A stretch of 64,000 nt of DNA from Ipomoea triloba (lineage: Eukaryota; Streptophyta; Magnoliopsida; Solanales; Convolvulaceae). The stretch covers positions 18,594,699-18,658,698 of the forward strand of contig NC_044922.1 of NCBI RefSeq assembly GCF_003576645.1. Reading direction: 5' to 3'. Made by a program: the position numbers and the translations under genes. The notes under the pieces were generated by a model that had not been told where the DNA came from, did not search any database, and saw only the letters and a program-made list of their open reading frames with translations. Of the stretch, positions 22,391 to 33,693 are shown piece after piece (position 1 is the stretch's first letter; each line of letters begins with the position of its first letter).

Positions 22391-22871
22391 AATTACATTA
22401 TTATATTTTTATCATTATAATTTAATTATATTTCTTCAAAAATCTTTTTATTAAAATGCCTATTGTAATCACAAATCAACTGTAACATTCAATAGTATTT
22501 ATAATGTATTAATATTTGAGCCAAGGGTGAATCCATCAATTTCTCTTTATCTTAAACTCTCTTTATCTTAAACTTTAGTGATAGAAAAAAAAAAATACTA
22601 AACACCAGCATTTTGACAAACTCCATACAACAAGTGTTAGGTTGAATCCATCAACACAATAACAAGTGATCCTTCACAAACTCCTAGAGAATAACCTCGA
22701 TGATAGTCACAGAATTGAATTCTAGTAGCCAGAGCAAAATTATGAAAGTTGTCCATAAATTTTCTCTTTTTCATTAAAAAAACAAAATCGTTTTTGCATG
22801 TAGTAATATTTTACAAATTAAACTCTAATGAATAATAGAATCCTGTTTCATAATACATGTCTGCAAGATAA

Positions 22872-23558
22872 TTAAGAACGAGAATCCGCCGCCGTGGCGG
22901 CGGTGACAGCAGACATCTTGCGGCGGCAGAGAGGGCAGGAAGGGCTTCTCTCGAGCCAAGATGAGAGGCAATCGTGGTGAAAGGAATAATGGCTGCACGG
23001 CATAACACCCACATCTGTCCCCGCCGTTAACACCTCCAAGCAAATAACGCAACAACAATCCCTCTCGTCATACGCTATTCTCTTCCTCTTTAACGACTTG
23101 ATGTCCACGCAACCGCCATCGGCGCCTCCGAAATCTCGATCATCATAATCCTCGTACGTTTCTTGAACATCGGAACCTCCTCGTATCTGAACCGACCGTA
23201 TCTCAACCCGAAGATTACGCTTAAACTGCAACGCTTTCTGAACCACCTCGTCGGCGATGTCAAGGACGGTGCCGGCGTCAATGGGCCAGTAACACAGCCC
23301 TTCGGATAAGATGAAACTACGGCAATCGTCTCCTGATTCCTCCGCCAGCACCTCGTCCCTTAAGCATATGATTCGTGATTCTACCTCGTATTCTCCATCG
23401 TCACTGTCGTCAACTGTGTGGTAAGAGAAGCGGACATGAACGTGAGTAGAAGAGGCGGCGCAAGCGAACGGAGCATTATCTTCTCCGACTGTGGGATACG
23501 GCCGTACAGAATAGGTTGTGAGATAGTCTGAATAGTCGTCAATACTACTCTCCTCCAT
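22872..23558 (-). CDS. RING-H2 finger protein, probable E3 ubiquitin ligase
   Basis: Encodes 228 aa in one exon from the ATG at 23558. A C-terminal RING-H2 finger is complete: C170-x2-C173, C188-x-H190, H194-x2-C197, C208-x2-C211, with the W201 and P209 typical of E2-binding RING domains. RING-H2 proteins of this class pass ubiquitin from an E2 enzyme to substrates. The N-terminal 160 residues are acidic, with no membrane segment, and contain no domain I recognise; a short basic run KRKR (157-160) could be a nuclear signal. The length and late position of the RING fit small soluble plant RING-H2 proteins rather than ATL proteins, which carry an N-terminal membrane helix. The substrate is unknown. 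Confidence 0.85.
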   Translation of the reverse strand: MEESSIDDYSDYLTTYSVRPYPTVGEDNAPFACAASSTHVHVRFSYHTVDDSDDGEYEVESRIICLRDEVLAEESGDDCRSFILSEGLCYWPIDAGTVLDIADEVVQKALQFKRNLRVEIRSVQIRGGSDVQETYEDYDDRDFGGADGGCVDIKSLKRKRIAYDERDCCCVICLEVLTAGTDVGVMPCSHYSFHHDCLSSWLERSPSCPLCRRKMSAVTAATAADSRS

Positions 23559-24917
23559 TAATGGAAACTTTCTTGATCGATGAGAGGATAGGGCTTGTGA
23601 ACTTAATTTCTCTTTGTCTGAATTGAAGATGGCCGTTGCGAAAACTTCGTAAGATTTATAGTTGCGGATGATGAGTAATTGAGTACTAACTCCAAACCCT
23701 ACAACGCGCGAAAGATAACGTTAGTTAGTTGATTCCTAAATCCTTATTTGATTCAAACTAGCTATAAGTTTTCCAAGTTTCTTGGCCCTCAAGTCAACGG
23801 AAATTTTAATTACCAAAATTTATAATTAGTTTTTTTTTTTGAAATAAAATTTATACGTAATTAGTTGATCTAATATAATTGCTTATTTAATACACGGATT
23901 GCTCCTTAACATTTATGTAGTCAATGTCATTAATCACTTTTTTTAATGATTTTATGCTATATATACTAAATTTATTTAATAAAAAGATAGAATCTATGCA
24001 ACAGTTCATTTTAATAAAGAAGCTTGGGAATCAAACAAAGGAGGGCTGAGGGTAACTTTTCTTATATACAATATTTCTTCTTCATTTTTACTCCATGGTC
24101 ATGTTTGCTTCTGTATATATTATATATATTACACAATATATATAGCAAATTTCGACATGACTTAACTTAAAATACCTATAATTTTTATAGTTATAGTTTC
24201 CACTTTAAATCTTTGTGTTGTAATTCATATTTAGCTATGGAGAAATTAATTTTCTCCATCAATGATGCTTTTGTCGAGAGCTGATTAAACACTCAAAAAT
24301 TTAATTTGCTCCCCCATATCTCACAACAACGAAATAAATTATTCTTACAAATCTCATTTCAATTTATTATCAAGAAAGCAATTCTTCAATCCTTTTTCGC
24401 CAACTTCATATCACATCTCTATCTCTCTGTAGAAACTTTCATCTCTATCTCTAAGAGCAGGATATAAGAAAAAAAAAGAAGTTAAAAACCCAAAAGGGGC
24501 GATCGAAGACCATAGCATAATTATTATATTAGAATATTAAATACAAGTTCAACTATTCTCAATATCACTATACAAAGTCTACATAATTATATATTAGAAC
24601 ATTACGAGTTTAATTATTGTCATTAAAAAAATTTGCACAATTTTTATATTAGAACTTTACGAGTTTAATTATTATCATTCAAGTCTCTATTGCACAAGAG
24701 TGAGGTCTACGCTAATTTGCACGGATAGTGACTTTTCCTCGTCACTCAAAAAATAAAGAAAAAGATAGGAAGAGAAAGAGGAACCAAAATATGAAAGCAC
24801 ACATGCACTTGTTCTTGGGTACTCAAACTCCCATTTTATTTAGGCACAACAACACTAGAAACAAAGTTGCATCTCTGCTTACACGACAACATAATATTAT
24901 TATGTCAAATGAGTTGT
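23559..24917. other. Intergenic region upstream of RING and downstream of CRP1
   Basis: No gene is supported. The part from about 24235 is the start of a segmental duplication: GGAGAAATTAATTTTCTCCA and the following 190 bases recur at about 26025-26235, and 24465-24740 recurs at about 27940-28220. Confidence 0.6.
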
Positions 24918-25349
24918 TCAGACAGGCAAACTACAGTTCTTCATCACGCTCGACAGATCAAACTCCAGCGCCTTTTGAGTGCAGCCAACAACACACTCGC
25001 CATTGCAGCAAGCACAGATCGCGCACTCCTTGCAGAGAGGCCAGCAGTTCTTATTCTCGTAGCAGAAGGGTAGCGGTGGAGGATGATAATAATCTCCTGC
25101 AACAATTGTTATAATTTTATATCGGGCTAGGGTCACTCAATTGAGCTATAATGCACATGTGCTAAATCACACTAAAAGATTGAATTCAACCTATTAGCTA
25201 GTCTAACCTTTTATCAATGTGAGACTTTTAACATCTATAAAAGAATATCTCCATAATCTCACAAAATAAGTGAAATAATATGTTCACTTACCATGAGCAA
25301 CAGTCTGAACGGAGACTACGAAAAACAGCACAAGAACAGCTTTCACCAT
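24918..25349 (-). CDS. Secreted 10-cysteine peptide, copy 1 (CRP1)
   Basis: A two-exon gene: exon 1 is 25292-25349 (58 nt) and exon 2 is 24918-25096 (179 nt), with donor G|GTAAGTG and acceptor TTGTTGCAG|GAG. The joined frame gives 78 aa. Residues 1-19 (MVKAVLVLFFVVSVQTVAH) are a clear signal peptide encoded almost exactly by exon 1. The mature part starts with a Pro-rich YYHPPPLPF and has ten cysteines, including CWPLC, CAICACC and a C-terminal KNC. An even cysteine count plus a signal peptide indicates a disulfide-rich extracellular peptide. The spacing does not match the plant defensin, thionin, LTP or snakin patterns I know. A defence or signalling role is only a guess. Confidence 0.82.
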
Positions 25350-25874
25350 TTCAAATTTGTTGTGTAAATGAAATGATGCTGGAACTCACAAGGGTTCGTT
25401 GTTATATAGGAAAAAAAAAAAAACGCAGAATAAAAGCATACTTTCATCCATATATTGAGGGAAAATAATTATGGAAACTTTGTTCCTTCACATTAAAAGA
25501 TTCAATCTAATCAACAATAAATAAAGGTGCCAACAGATTTATTTTGCCTCTTGGGTTAAATTTAGAACAATAAACTATTTTCTATAGCTATTTTTGTAAA
25601 AGGAGTAAAATACAACCCCATCAAACAAACCAAAAGAACCTTTTGTCAATTCAGGGCATTAATCCAAAGATACAAGGTAACCCCACCAATCCACCATAAT
25701 CTCACCATCAACTATAGTTAGAACCAGTACGAGCTCTTGCAAAACCTTAAAAAGAATTACAAGTAAAATATATCCAAGCCATTACATGACCTAAAGGGGA
25801 ATTATGTACTGTTGTTATTAAGTTCAAATCCTAAAGGTAAGATGAGGTGTGAGCATATAGTTTAAATTCTCATT

Positions 25875-25998
25875 TCAAACCAACGTCAGAACCTTGTTTG
25901 TGTTACAATGTAGTATCTGTTCATAGCTGAGACTCGAACTCACTCCCTTCCACATGAGAGTATACACCGGGTGCCGCTGGACCACAAGGTCTTTGCAC
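25875..25998 (-). mobile_element. tRNA-derived SINE, reverse orientation
   Basis: On the reverse strand, CCTTGTGGTCCAGCGGCACC is A-box-like and GTGAGTTCGAGTCTCAGC contains a near-consensus B box, about 40 bases apart. This is the internal pol III promoter of a tRNA-derived SINE. It is present in the first duplication copy but not at the matching place in the second, so it inserted after, or was lost since, the duplication. Confidence 0.65.
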
Positions 25999-26234
25999 TT
26001 CACATCATTCATATTTTGCTATGGATAAATTAATTTTATCCATCAATGATGCTTTATTTTTGTTGAGAGTTGATTAAACACTCAAGTTTAATTTGCTCTC
26101 CAGGCCATCTCAAATCTCACAACAGCAAAATAAATTATTCTTACAATTTCAATTTATTATCAGGAAATCAATTCTTCAATCCTTCTTGGCCAACTCCATA
26201 TCACATCTCTATCTCGTGTAGAAACTTTCATCTA

Positions 26235-27935
26235 AATTAGGGACAACTGTTTTGTCATTATTTATTCCAAAATCATGCTTACAATCTTATCATGATTGCA
26301 CCATTACTGGAACCATCAACCTCATATTCAGCAATGTGGCGATCATTTTTCCAGATTCATCAGTAAAATGATATGATATCCATAGTGATGAAAGATTATG
26401 TGGGCATGTGGCAAAAATTTTCCATGTGAATCCAAAACATTATGCATGCATGGAGTATCTTGGTGAGGCATAGAATTTCAAGACATTTTTACAAGCATAG
26501 TGCAGAGAGGCATCCCCATGCCATGAAAGAAAGTATCAATGTATCATTGTTAGTTATATTATTCTTTATATTTATATGTTTTTTTTAATTAGTTAATGTG
26601 TCAAACTTGCAACTTGTTCAAAAAAAAATGTAACAAGTTCTACATTGCCATCTATCTACATGTAATACGGCAAATTCCATGCTGCCGCTTACATAATATG
26701 GTGTGGTAAGCTCTGTGCTACCAATTATATTGCGAACTTCAAAGCAAGCCCTACGCTGCGCCTATATTACATGGTAAGCTCCACGTGATGAGCCGTGAAT
26801 TGACCTATAAATATGCTTTAATTGTACTAACTTCTAAATAAATGTTAGGTGTGTGTGCAAGAACGAACTTATTTCAAGTGTTTATGGCTCAAGGATTGGA
26901 AACCGGACCTAGGCATGTTGAAGCGTAAAATGGAGGTGAATCAAGATGATTTCAAGGCAAAATCGTTCAAGAAGGAAGGGTAAAAACCATAACAAAGTTA
27001 AACGGAGCAAGGAGTTAAGCCAATTTGTGCCACCGGGAGGATGTCAATGTGTGACTAGTAGAGTGACATTGTTGGCAACTTTCTGATTACCCGTTGTCAA
27101 GCTACTGGTCACACCGTGACCAGCAGAGTGACTTCTGAAATCTGTGAAGTTGTTGCTTGGTCACGATGTTGGTCACACCGTGACCAGCATCGTGACCATG
27201 CAATTTAGTGGCGATGAGCGCGATTTCATCAAATATAAATAGCCATAAGCTTTATTTTCAGTTTATCTTTCAATTTTTCTAAGTCTACTTTTAATTTTTC
27301 TTTCCACAAACATTATAGATCATCTATCTATTGCAATTCCATTACTTTTGAAAAAGATTTAGAGAAGAATTATCCTTTGTAATTTTTAATTTCACTACAA
27401 TTTCATATTCAAACATTATACATTCATTCAAGTAAGAGTTTCAATTTCTTTTTCTTTCAATTCTCAAATTTCTTTTGCATTTAAATTCATTGTTTATTAT
27501 TCCAATTGTTTTAGTTTATAATTTCATTATGCGTTGTTAAATACTTTAGGGTTTTTAAATTGCATTGTCTTGTATGAATGCTTAGGGAATTATTTAACTT
27601 TTGATTGATTAGGGCCAAATTATACAAGAGAGGTAAGGAATTGGTGTTTCACTATGAGGATAGGGATTCACCATGACCAACCATTTCCACATTTTTAACT
27701 TGCCCTCTAATCATATGTTATACAATTTTTAAGCATATCTTCTATTTTAGAAAATTATATTTTAAATGATACTAAGGGTATGCCCCTCTAATAATATATT
27801 GTATATTTAGTCAAAGGAGTCGAGACTCAAGACAAAAAGAATAGGGAGGTTATTATGTGACCTTGATGTTAGAGAAAGTTGTAACAAGAAGTAGGTGGCC
27901 TTATATAAAGGAATCATTTTTTGTATTAAGAGGCA
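26235..27935. mobile_element. Insertion of about 1.7 kb, probably LTR-derived
   Basis: The boundaries are defined by comparison: flanking DNA matches 24420-24475 continuously, and 26235-27935 is extra. It contains palindromic GGTCAC/GTGACC words, a TATAAATAGCC box near 27234 followed by T-rich leader-like DNA, and a second TATATAAAGG near 27903. These are features of plant LTRs. No coding frame, primer-binding site or clear TG...CA ends could be fixed. Confidence 0.5.
27159..27197. repeat. 18-bp-arm palindrome inside the insertion
   Basis: GGTCACGATGTTGGTCAC and GTGACCAGCATCGTGACC are complementary with one mismatch around ACC. Further CTGGTCACACCGTGACCAGC words lie just upstream near 27106. 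Confidence 0.8.
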
Positions 27936-28638
27936 AATAAACAAGTATATAAGGAAAAAAAAAAGTTAGGAATCCAAAAGAGACAATTGAAGAGTAAAAA
28001 TAATTATTATATTAGAATGATACAAGTTTAGTTATTGTCTATTTTGAACAAAGTTCACATAATATATATATTTATATATTACAACGTTACAAATTTAATC
28101 ATCGTCATTAAAAAAACTTACTATTAGAATATTACGTGTTTCATTATTGTCAATATGCTTATTGACAAAGTTGACATCAATTCAGTCAAGTCCCTATTGC
28201 ACAAGAGTGAGGACACAGATAGTAATTCCATTCCTCGAAATCTTCAGACCATTCAGGAATTTGCAATAATAGCATTCGTCCAAGATTTTTACCGATTATC
28301 AATAAAGGTAATATAAGATTTTTTCTAAGACTTGATTAGACTATTAAAATGCAACCCCTTAACATTTGGGTAATTTCAAAAGTATCTCGGGCTTCTCCTA
28401 TCTAATTGCTTTTTTATCTTTACTCAGTCGTTTTTCTTTTTAGATTCTCTTTGTGTTCCCTCGTCACCCAAAAAATAAAGAAAAAGAAGAATAAGATGGG
28501 GAGAAGGAAGAACCAAGATATGAAAGCACAAACTTGTTCTTGGGTACTCAACTCCCATTTTATTTAGGCACAACAACACTAGAAACAAAGTTGCATCTCC
28601 GCTTACACTACAACATAATATTATGTCAATTGAGTTAT

Positions 28639-28960
28639 TCAGACAGGCAAACAGTTCTTCATCACCTTTGCTTTGCTCGACAGATCAATCTCCAGCGCCT
28701 TTCGAGTGCAGCCACGAAAACAAACGCCATCGCAGCAAGCACAGATCGCGCACTGCTTGCAGAGAGGCCAGCAGTCGCTATTCTCGTTGCAGAAGGGGAG
28801 CGAGAAGGGGAGCGGTGGAGGCAAAACTCCTGCAACAATTGTTCAACCGACAAAAGAATAACTCCATAATCTCACAAAAAGTGAAATAACATGTTCACTT
28901 ACCAAGGGCATTAGTCAGAACCGCAAAAATGGAAAACAGCAGAAGAACAGCTTTCACCAT
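28639..28960 (-). CDS. Secreted 10-cysteine peptide, copy 2 (CRP2)
   Basis: Same two-exon gene as CRP1: exon 1 is 28903-28960 (58 nt) and exon 2 is 28639-28829 (191 nt), with the same donor G|GTAAGTG, acceptor TTGTTGCAG|GAG and phase. The product is 82 aa with signal peptide MVKAVLLLFSIFAVLTNAL. The mature part has LPPPLPFSLPF before the first cysteine (a short repeat of PPLPF-like residues absent from CRP1) and all ten cysteines in register: CWPLC, CAICACC, GCTRKALEIDLSS, MKNC. It has KAK inserted before the last cysteine. Changes fall between cysteines, which suggests both copies encode folded peptides. Promoter and leader regions of the two genes remain alike for more than 300 bp. Confidence 0.82.
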
Positions 28961-31900
28961 TTCAAATTTGTTATGTAAATGAAATGATGCTGGAACTCAC
29001 AAAGATTCACTGTTATATATAGGAACAAAACGCATAATAAAAGCATACTTTCATCCATATATTGAGGGAAAATAATGATGCAAACTCGGTTCCTTCACAT
29101 TAAAAGATTCAATCTTATCTTATCAAGAATAAAGGTGCCAACAGGTTAGTTTGCCTCTTGGGTTAAATTTAGAACAATAAACAATTTTCTATAGCCATTT
29201 TTGTTTCTCCAGATCTATAAAAAGAGTAAAATACAACCCCATCAAACAAACCAAAAGCACCTTTTGCCAATTCAGGGCATTAATCCAAAGATACAAGGTA
29301 ACCCCACAAATCCACCATAATCTCAACATCAAGCTATAGTTAGTAACAGTACAAGCTCTTGCAAAACCTTAAAAAGAATTACAAGTAAAATATATACAAG
29401 GCATTACATGCCAACATGACCTAAAGGAGAATTATGTACTATTGTTATTAAGTTAAAATACTATACTCAAGGTAGGAGGTCAGGCACTCAATTATTAAAC
29501 CAGCAAGGTAAGATGAGATGTAAGCATATATTTTAAACTCACCAAACAGGCTGTGTAACTCCCACCCCCACTCTGCTCACCGAGACACTTAGCCCCATCT
29601 AGAAACTAGAAACTCTAAAATCTCATCTTAATGATGTAGAGGCCAAATTCTCATTTCCAACCCAACACCGGAAATCCAAAGTTAACTATCATGGGGAATT
29701 TTATATATGTATATATAACTAGGTTTTAGAAGTTGGTCTAATATTGGGCTATACTATTGGGCTCAAGAAGAACTATTGGGTCTAACCCAATAATTTTTCT
29801 TGAGCCCAATAATAACCAAACCCAATATTAACTCAACTTCTAAAAATAGCATTGTTAAACCCTAGTAAAGAGAAGATAGGTTGCAGTTTACTTCTATAAC
29901 AATATTTTTTTTATTTTTTATTTTATAATTCACCCATTGCAAAGCTGGCAAAATTAGCAAACAAATTTCAAAATTTTTGCTAATTTAGCAAGCTTGCAAT
30001 AAGTGTAATTATAAACAAAGAATAAAAAACATATATAATTTGCAGTACCACAACCACAACTGAATTCTAGAGGTATGGATAACCAAAGCTTAACCTAATC
30101 TTATATTAAAAGAATTGGGACTCTTAGCCCCATCTTGGAACTAGAAACTCAAAAGTCTTATCTTAATGATGTAGAGGCCAAACTCTCATTTCCAACAAAC
30201 ATTGCAAATCCACAGTTCAATATCTTATGGAGTTTAATCCTGCCCAAATAAAGAAATGGTAAATCCAAACAAGAAAAAGGATAGGTTGCAATTTAATTCA
30301 GTAATGACATTTTTTATTTTTTATTCTATAATTCTCCCATTGCAAATCTTGCAAACAAATTTCAAAAATTTTGCAAATGTTGCAAATTTGCAATAAGTAT
30401 AATTATAAATGAAAAATAAAAAACATTTATAATTTGCAGTACCACATACAGAGCAAACTGAAACAAAAGGTGTGAATAGCCTAAGGCATAACCCAATTTT
30501 TTATTATTACGGAGATACTTGGTGCCATCCTCTCCCAAAGAGCTATGAAACAATAAAATCTCATGATGTAGAGGCCAGATTCTCATTTCCCACCAACACT
30601 GGAAATCCATACTGGTCAAACGACAAATTGGACATGAAGGCATTAAAGAAGGAAGGAAGGCCCACAAGGGAGGTATGGTCAACTATTGGACTTGAAAGGA
30701 AGACCCCTACCCCTCCTTCCTTCCAAGCCCAATAGTCTTCCCCCACTTGTGGGCCTACCTGCCTCCCTAGTCCAATTGTATTGGAGCCCAGGCTCCATCA
30801 ACCACTCACAAAGCTTCAACTTATCTCCTCCATTCCTGGGCAAGGACACTATGAGACACATTCATTAGACATTTTCCTTTCAGTTTAAAGGTTGAAAATT
30901 CGAATGTAGACAAACAATAATGATATCACCATAGTAACTATGACTCTTGCCAAAAGACATTGAGACTACATGAAAGAGATTATCATTTTCATGTAATTGT
31001 TTATTTGACAAAAGTCAAAGTTACTTTGAAAATATTACTAATGCAAAGGCTCCTAAAAAGTCCAAATCCTCCAAATATTTCATAGCTTGAAGTCTTGAAC
31101 TCAATCACATATGTGATATATAGGAGCTCATGTATTTCTCCCCAACATTTTTCAAACTGATACAACACTTAATCACACGGCAATACAAAAAAGTCCACAT
31201 TACAAAACTTAAAACACACACAAGTTGTAATGAACAGTCCAGAGAAATCAAATATTTAGCATGGGTTCCATAATCACTGAAATACTTTCAGGAATTAAAA
31301 AATTGAGTACAGAAAATTGCATTATTTCATTGAAATGGAATAGGCCAAGTAGCAAAGAAATTCTTTTAGTAAACATAATAGAATAAAATACAAAAGACTT
31401 ATGATAAGATATGCACCAAAAACCAATACCAAATGCATTATTTCAAGGATCTGATATTCAACAAAAAAACCCATTGGTCAAAAGAGTGGAATATGTTGAT
31501 CTTGTATTCAAATAGAAACAACCCATTCAAGTATTGACTGCAAGTTGTACTTCTTCATTGCATGATACATCAGCCAAATGACATATAAAGGTCAAATGGC
31601 AAATAGTATACAGAAACTTAATTTGGCACCATGCTCGTATAGCCTGATAAACATAAAAATACAGGCCATGTATTTTGGTGCCATAATTCCACTTTAAATA
31701 GGTGATGCTAATGCATTAAACATAACTTCTCAAGGGTATTTCACATCTGAGAAAAATAAACTTAACCAAGGACAAATTCATTACCTATTTTCCATGCAAA
31801 TGTAAATCATGAAAGCTTCAATGCAGCTAATCCTAGTAATGTCATGGAAGCAACATGGGCTCTGGCAAAATTGCAAAAAATAAAAAAAAATAAAAAAAGC

Positions 31901-32377
31901 CAGAACAAGAGAGATACTCCTAGCCATTTAATTAAAAAAAAATGTAAGAGACAAATTTACTTGAAGATAGCACTATTTTATAATCAAACACGAATAAAGA
32001 TTAGAACCTAAACAACACCAATAACTATTCTGAATGGGTATATTAAGCACACAGTAATAACTTATAACTTATCTAGATTAAAACCTAAATCACACCAATA
32101 AATTAACAAGATTAGAACCTAAATCATACCAATACTTATCAACACAGATAATACTTTCAGTTTCTTTAGCACCATTTTAACAAATAACCCTCCTATAATC
32201 TCAAAATAAAAGATCCATACCAATAACTTATCAAGATTAGAACCTAACTCTTAAAAAAATTCCCTCAGTAATGCAAACACCACTTATGAAATTTTACATT
32301 CTAAGTCAAACAATATTTCAACCCTCCAAATATCAAAACCGACAAATATATGATAGACACACTTGAAGGCTAGGCAG
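28961..32377. other. Intergenic or snoRNA-transcript region with a thrice-repeated motif
   Basis: 28961-29560 is the duplicated flank of CRP2. A segment with ATGATGTAGAGGCCAAATTC and TTTCCAAC-AACAC-GGAAATCC occurs at about 29589-29692, 30118-30230 and 30556-30616. On the reverse strand the three copies share a short readable stretch (GFPVLVGNE-like, LASTS), but the first has a frameshift and no gene could be built. 31998-32240 contains imperfect repeats of GATTAGAACCTAAA. No other gene is supported. Confidence 0.5.
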
Positions 32378-32461
32378 AGCAATCAGAGAACTTTGAAGGC
32401 ATTAATATGAGTTATTTCCACACTGAGAAATTCAGCTCATTTAAGATCTCATCACTTTGCT
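32378..32461 (-). ncRNA. Box C/D snoRNA, U24-like by target
   Basis: On the reverse strand this 84-nt segment has the box C/D layout: a closing stem AGCAA...TTGCT, box C GTGATGA (32449-32455), an internal CTGA that can serve as box D', and box D CTGA (32383-32386). The guide just before box D is complementary over 14 nt to AGAACUUUGAAGGC, a strongly conserved 25S/28S rRNA segment that is a known target area of U24-type snoRNAs. By the box D + 5 rule the methylated base would be the C of GAGAAC. Both the stem and the guide match make chance unlikely. The name is not certain. Confidence 0.75.
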
Positions 32462-32791
32462 TAACCCAGAAATTCAAAGGTAACTTCACAAATATTCATT
32501 AAAAAGTATTCAAAAGTTGATAGCTACTTCACAAAAGCTGTTTACTTTGACAAATCAAAACTGAACAAGAATCTACAAGCCAGCCCAACGATCTGCCAAG
32601 TACAGTAAATTTTGCACCTTTACCTTTACTCGAACTTTCTTTACAACCACGAACTCAAAGTTGCAAAGGGCTATTTGGTGCACTAAAACAACACCGAAGT
32701 GAACACACAGAAAACATGCATTACCAGATCGCAGAAAGGACCGTTGTGAACCAACCAGACTTCGCGAAGTAAGATGGAAATGTCGCAAGGC

Positions 32792-32981
32792 ATTTATAGG
32801 GTTAGGGTTAGGGTTTAGGGTTCTGCTCAGGTTTTATGATGTAGTGGTGATTACGGATTAGGGCTTGTTCATTTCATAGACCCATTTCACTGGGCCGCAC
32901 CTCTTCCATTGCCATTTAAAAATGCCAAAAGCCCAGTCCAAATCTTAAGATATTTTCTGGAGAAACTACTTTTTAGGCCCA
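32792..32981 (-). promoter_or_regulatory. Telo-box / site II / TATA promoter upstream of the snoRNA
   Basis: On the reverse strand: a TATAAAT box (32792-32798), an AACCCTAAACCCTAACCC telo-box run (32799-32820), and site II-like TGGGCC/GGCCCA words at about 32891, 32931 and 32976. This combination is typical of plant promoters for ribosomal-protein and snoRNA genes. The snoRNA starts about 330 bp downstream. A possible first exon ends at a GTAATG donor near 32723. Confidence 0.68.
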
Positions 32982-33017
32982 TAAACATAGGAGGAGCCTA
33001 GATTCGCAAATTACGCA

Positions 33018-33332
33018 AATTATACTGTGGATTGGAATCGATTGTGGAGCACCGTCAAAACGACGTTGTTTTGATTAATGAAAATAGACAGATGGAACGG
33101 TATCCGTTCCGCGCAATTGTAGTTTCCTTTCAACACAACTGCAGTATCAGTTCAACACAACTACAGTATCAGTTTAACACAACTATTGTTCCAGACGGAT
33201 GAAACGACCGCTGTTCCGCGCAATTGCAGTTCCCTTTCAACACAACTGCAGTATCAGTTCAACACAACTATAGTATCATCCATGACCATGGTCCATAATG
33301 CATTGTGGACCATGGTCCACGGTATAACAACT
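33018..33332. mobile_element. Foldback element related to 2679-3224
   Basis: It begins ACTGTGGATTGGAATCG, shares GTCAAAACGACGTTGTTTTG and TTCCGCGCAATTG with the 2679 element, and has the same internal TTTCAACACAACTGCAGT minisatellite. It ends with GGACCATGGTCCACGGTATAAC-type inverted words. A second partial start (ACTGTGGAGTGTGGACTATG) follows at 33351. Confidence 0.55.
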
Positions 33333-33693
33333 ACGCAAATTATACTGTGGAGTGTGGACTATGGTCTACAAAGTATTGTGGATCATGACTCAAAACGGTA
33401 CCGTTTCTTATTTTATATATAAGATAATAATTTATGAACTGAGTTTACAATTTAGGTATAACTAATTGACTAAAACCACTATTTTGCCAAAAAAAAAAAA
33501 AGTAAAAAAGTTATTGATTAGTCATAAATCCAAATCAAATAAGGAATGAATGACAAAGTACAGTGTATCGGACATAAAGTCATATTCAATTCAAAGAATC
33601 GTTTGATCTTTTGTATTTTATTAAGATACCCTTCTTTTTTTGTTTAAGCGCTACATAAATATTCAAGATATGTAATAAGTTAATAAATTAAAA

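Larger units (their letters stand above)
19635..22871. other. Intergenic region between A3 and the RING gene
   Basis: No gene is supported. It holds a long-arm inverted-repeat element (19870-20238), a second MITE (20485-21103), a 30-bp tandem duplication (21435-21494), a last copy of the array-unit block (21500-21680) and a CACTA-like terminus with sub-repeats (22041-22390). Confidence 0.55.
25350..28638. other. Duplication junction and insertion between the two peptide genes
   Basis: No gene is supported. 25350-25860 is the upstream flank of CRP1, matched by 28961-29560 upstream of CRP2. A reverse SINE lies at 25875-25998. The second duplication copy starts near 26025 and is split by an insertion (about 26235-27935) before continuing to CRP2. 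Confidence 0.6.

Noticed and set aside
32799..32820. GGGTTAGGGTTAGGG as telomere or interstitial telomeric DNA
   Set aside because: Only about three units, beside TATA and site II motifs; a promoter telo-box is the better reading.
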